From: Pseudomonas sp. PDM18
GTDB taxonomy: Bacteria; Pseudomonadota; Gammaproteobacteria; Pseudomonadales; Pseudomonadaceae
Direction of reading: 5' to 3'
Assembly: GCF_014852585.1 (NCBI RefSeq)
Contig: NZ_JACVBX010000015.1
Coordinates: 1 to 64,000 of the forward strand
Length of the DNA: 64,000 nucleotides
The translations under genes were made by a program, and so were the position numbers. The notes under the pieces are model-generated. The model made no database searches. It was not told the origin of the DNA and was given only the letters and a program-made list of their open reading frames with translations. Each line of letters opens with the position of its first letter. Position 1 is the first letter of the stretch. Below are positions 61,908 through 64,000 of this stretch, one piece after another.

Positions 61908-62585
61908 TCAGCTCAGGAATTTCAGCACGGCTTCGGCCACGGCCTCGGAGGACGCGGGGTTTTGCCCTGTGATCAGGCCGCGGTCCACCTCGACGTGGCT
62001 CTGCCAGTCAGGGCCCTTGCTGTAGCGGGCGCCGTTGGCCTTGAGCATGTCCTGAACGAGGAAGGGCACTACGTCGGTGAGGCCCACGGCATCTTCCTCG
62101 CTGTTGGAGAAGCCGGTAACGTGCCGACCCTGTACCAGCGGCCGGCCGTCGAGTCCGCGTGGGTGGCGGAACACGGCCGGGGCATGGCAGACGGCGGAGA
62201 CGGTTTTGCCGCTGGAGTGGAAGGCTTCGATCAGCGCCACCGAGGTGCGGTCCTCGGCCAGGTCCCAGAGCGGGCCGTGGCCACCGGGATAGAACACGGC
62301 GTCGTAGTCATCGGCCTTCACCTCACTGAGCTTCACGGTATTGGCCAGCGCTGCCTGAGCGTCGCTGTCCTGGCGGAAGCGCAGGGTGGCCGGGGTCTGG
62401 GCGCTTTCCTCGTCGCTCTTGGGGTCGAGCGGAGGCTGGCCGCCCTTGGGCGAGGCCAGGGTCAGGCTGGCGCCGGCATCCTTGAACACGTAGTAGGGCG
62501 CGGCGAACTCCTCGAGCCAGAAGCCGGTTTTCTTGCCGGTGCTGCCGAGCTGGTCGTGGGAGGTCAGGACTACCAGGATTTTCAT
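61908..62585 (-). CDS. DJ-1/PfpI-family protein (class I GATase-like, Hsp31/glyoxalase III type)
   Basis: A 225-residue protein. The nucleophile Cys lies in TVSAVCHAPAV (about 133) and the conserved Glu/Gly-Gly region in FYPGGHGPLWDLA; KKTGFWLEEFAAPYYVFKDAG is the N-terminal hallmark of the Hsp31-like branch. Such proteins detoxify methylglyoxal or act as chaperones; some are annotated as proteases. Start ATG 62585 with GGAG upstream; a GTG 6 nt before is possible. Confidence 0.88.
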   Translation of the reverse strand: MKILVVLTSHDQLGSTGKKTGFWLEEFAAPYYVFKDAGASLTLASPKGGQPPLDPKSDEESAQTPATLRFRQDSDAQAALANTVKLSEVKADDYDAVFYPGGHGPLWDLAEDRTSVALIEAFHSSGKTVSAVCHAPAVFRHPRGLDGRPLVQGRHVTGFSNSEEDAVGLTDVVPFLVQDMLKANGARYSKGPDWQSHVEVDRGLITGQNPASSEAVAEAVLKFLS

Positions 62586-62671
62586 GTTCACTCCTTCGGC
62601 GTATCGCTAGTCGTGCGGCTGCCGCCGAAACGGCAGCCCGGACTGTCAGTGTAGGCAATGAGCCGTCTGCG

Positions 62672-63685
62672 TCAGCGCGACAGGGTGATACCCAGATAGG
62701 CGGCGTACAGCATGCCGTTGAGCAGAAGCACCCAGATCGGCAAGCCGCCGTCACGCTGGGCGTTGATCCGCAACCAGAGCGCAGCGCCCAGGGTCACCAG
62801 TACGCCAGTTAGCACCTCGATACGCGGCTGCCAGGGCGTCAGAAGGATGCCGATCGCGGGCAACAGGGTGCCCTGGAAGACCATGGCGCCGCTGATGTTG
62901 CCGAAGGCCAGGGTGTCCTTGCCGCGACGCACCCAGAGGATGCTGTTGATCTTCTCCGGCAGCTCGGTGGCGATGGGGATGATCAGCAGCGACAGCAGCA
63001 GCGCGGAAATCCCCAGGATGTGCGACAAGCCCTCCACGCCATGGATGAAGCCCTTGGCCCCCAGTACCAGCAGCACAAGGCCCAGCAGCAGTTGCAGCAG
63101 GATGGTGGCGAGGTTGGTCGGCAGTCCGATGCGCGCCAGGTACATGTGGTGGTCGGCCTCGGTGCCGTGGCCGTCTTCCACAAGGCTTTGCGAGGCGCGG
63201 ATGGTGAGCGTGATGTAGCCGAAGTAGGTGAGCACCAGCAGCACGCTGAGGGCGACGCGCACGGAGTGCAGTTCAGCCGGCACGAACATGGCGATGGTGG
63301 CGAAGCTGAAGGCGGCCAGGAAGAAGTTCAGGTCGCGCTGCATGCCCGTGCGCTCGGGACGGATGCGCCCGAGCAGGCCACGAGAGCGCCAGGCGGCGAG
63401 TGCCATCAGGCAGGTGGACAAGGTGGAGAGCATCAGTGGTGCGCCGAGGATCGCGCCGACGCCGACTTCCTCATTGAGGTTGACATTGCTGGTACCGGCG
63501 AACAGTGCCAGCAGCGGGATCAGGGTTTCCGGCAGGGCGGTGCCGATGGCGGCGAACAGCGAACCGGTGACGCCTTCGGAAATCCCCAGGCGCTCGCCGA
63601 AGTGCTCCAGCGCGTTGGTGAAGAGTTCGGCGGCAATCAGGATCACCAGCAACATGCCGAGCAGTTCGAGGATGAAGGTCAGCAT
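62672..63685 (-). CDS. cation/Ca2+-exchanger-family membrane protein, candidate Mn2+/Ca2+ antiporter
   Basis: A 337-residue protein with two inverted repeats of the NCX/CaCA fold. Each alpha-repeat keeps its ion-binding motif: AAIGTALPETLIPLLAL (about 38-54) and IPIATELPEKINSILW (about 236-251). About 10 membrane helices. A yybP-ykoY riboswitch sits upstream, which argues for manganese homeostasis (efflux when Mn is high). Start ATG 63685 with GGAG 10 nt upstream; an in-frame ATG at 63763 within the leader would add 26 hydrophilic residues. Confidence 0.85.
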   Translation of the reverse strand: MLTFILELLGMLLVILIAAELFTNALEHFGERLGISEGVTGSLFAAIGTALPETLIPLLALFAGTSNVNLNEEVGVGAILGAPLMLSTLSTCLMALAAWRSRGLLGRIRPERTGMQRDLNFFLAAFSFATIAMFVPAELHSVRVALSVLLVLTYFGYITLTIRASQSLVEDGHGTEADHHMYLARIGLPTNLATILLQLLLGLVLLVLGAKGFIHGVEGLSHILGISALLLSLLIIPIATELPEKINSILWVRRGKDTLAFGNISGAMVFQGTLLPAIGILLTPWQPRIEVLTGVLVTLGAALWLRINAQRDGGLPIWVLLLNGMLYAAYLGITLSR

Positions 63686-63762
63686 GCGCGCAGCTCCAGA
63701 GGGATGGAGCGAAGGGTTGGGTGGTGCATCACGGTGAAGCTCCCGGCCGGTGTAAGTACCCA

Positions 63763-63902
63763 TGACCACGCATCTCCCCGGCCGTTGCGGAGAACACGTG
63801 GTCAAAGGTCTTGCCAGGCAAAGCTGCTGACGACGCCATGGCCTGCGGGCCAAGTGTGTTGACGTCGCCCCCGTTCGTCGAACGGTCGGCTACTCCCCAA
63901 TG
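63763..63902 (-). promoter_or_regulatory. yybP-ykoY manganese riboswitch
   Basis: On the minus strand the leader shows the yybP-ykoY hallmarks in order: TTGGGGAGTAGCCGACC (from 63902), GACGTCAACAC, CGTCGTCAGCAGC and GGCAAGACCTTTGACC (to about 63800). The last stretch overlaps one arm of an alternative hairpin (63797-63803 with 63764-63770, GACCACG/CGTGGTC), a plausible expression platform. It lies 78 nt upstream of the exchanger start. Confidence 0.87.
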
Positions 63903-63947
63903 ACGCCGCGCATTCTAGCGGATCGGGCGGGCAGCTCAACCGACATC

Positions 63948-64000
63948 TCACCAGGTATCGATCAGTGGACGCTTTTTCCCCTGGCGCGGTGCGGGCTTCG
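63948..64000 (-). CDS. C-terminal end of an unidentified gene (cut by the window edge)
   Basis: On the minus strand the frame ends KPAPRQGKKRPLIDTW then TGA at 63948-63950. Basic C-terminal tail; too short to identify. It would be transcribed toward the riboswitch-controlled gene. Confidence 0.5.
   Translation of the reverse strand, partial: KPAPRQGKKRPLIDTW

Overview
The window looks like a chromosome segment of a high-GC Pseudomonas, close to the P. aeruginosa / P. nitroreducens / P. citronellolis group. The tmRNA encodes the proteolysis tag ANDDNYALAA, the core genes (mscL, radA, a MapZ-like PilZ protein, cstA-ybdD, a yjiA-type GTPase, fpr) follow an order I recall from P. aeruginosa, and the intergenic palindromic repeats are of pseudomonad type. 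No database search was run; family names rest on motifs and recalled family knowledge.

Layout. 1-13.8 kb: core genes (hydrolase, rlmG, orphan TRAP binding protein, ferredoxin-NADP reductase, TerC/CBS protein, mscL, two DUF465 proteins, radA, mapZ, DUF3015 protein, cstA, ybdD, CobW-type GTPase). 13.9-22.2 kb: a catabolic locus with a GntR/FCD regulator, a polyamine-type ABC importer (ATPase, two permeases, binding protein), two amidohydrolases and a flavin-reductase-like protein. 22.2-36.6 kb: a surface-polysaccharide locus of the ABC-transporter type. 36.7-42.9 kb: amino-acid permease, PuuC/KauB-type aldehyde dehydrogenase, divergent GntR regulator, a soluble Cache-domain protein, YceH and a small hypothetical. 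42.9-61.5 kb: a decayed siphovirus-type prophage in the 3' end of ssrA, carrying two IS3-family elements. 61.5-64 kb: ssrA, a DJ-1/PfpI protein, and a cation exchanger under a yybP-ykoY (manganese) riboswitch.

The most interesting part is the polysaccharide locus. It makes GDP-mannose and GDP-L-fucose (manC, gmd, fcl) and exports a polymer through Wzm/Wzt, where Wzt carries the C-terminal extension typical of exporters that recognise a capped glycan. Directly after wzt comes a sulfotransferase domain fused to a long coiled coil, a layout reminiscent of the WbdD chain-length ruler/terminator but with a different catalytic domain. Downstream are a tandem two-domain GT2 protein, a GT-B-like protein with the HP and S/T motifs of CMP-sugar transferases, a DRE-TIM aldolase fused to a GSGPG domain, a KdsB-like cytidylyltransferase and a HAD phosphatase. 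I infer a self-contained route to an unusual CMP-ulosonic acid and its transfer, perhaps as a chain cap. This is inference, not demonstrated.

The prophage has lost its immunity region, all head/packaging genes and most of the tape-measure gene, but keeps int/xis, replication genes, tail-tip genes, a beta-helix tail spike, a GH19 endolysin, an O-antigen-polymerase-like gene whose 3' end runs into an IS, and a DUF6602-like nuclease-fold cargo gene beside the att site.
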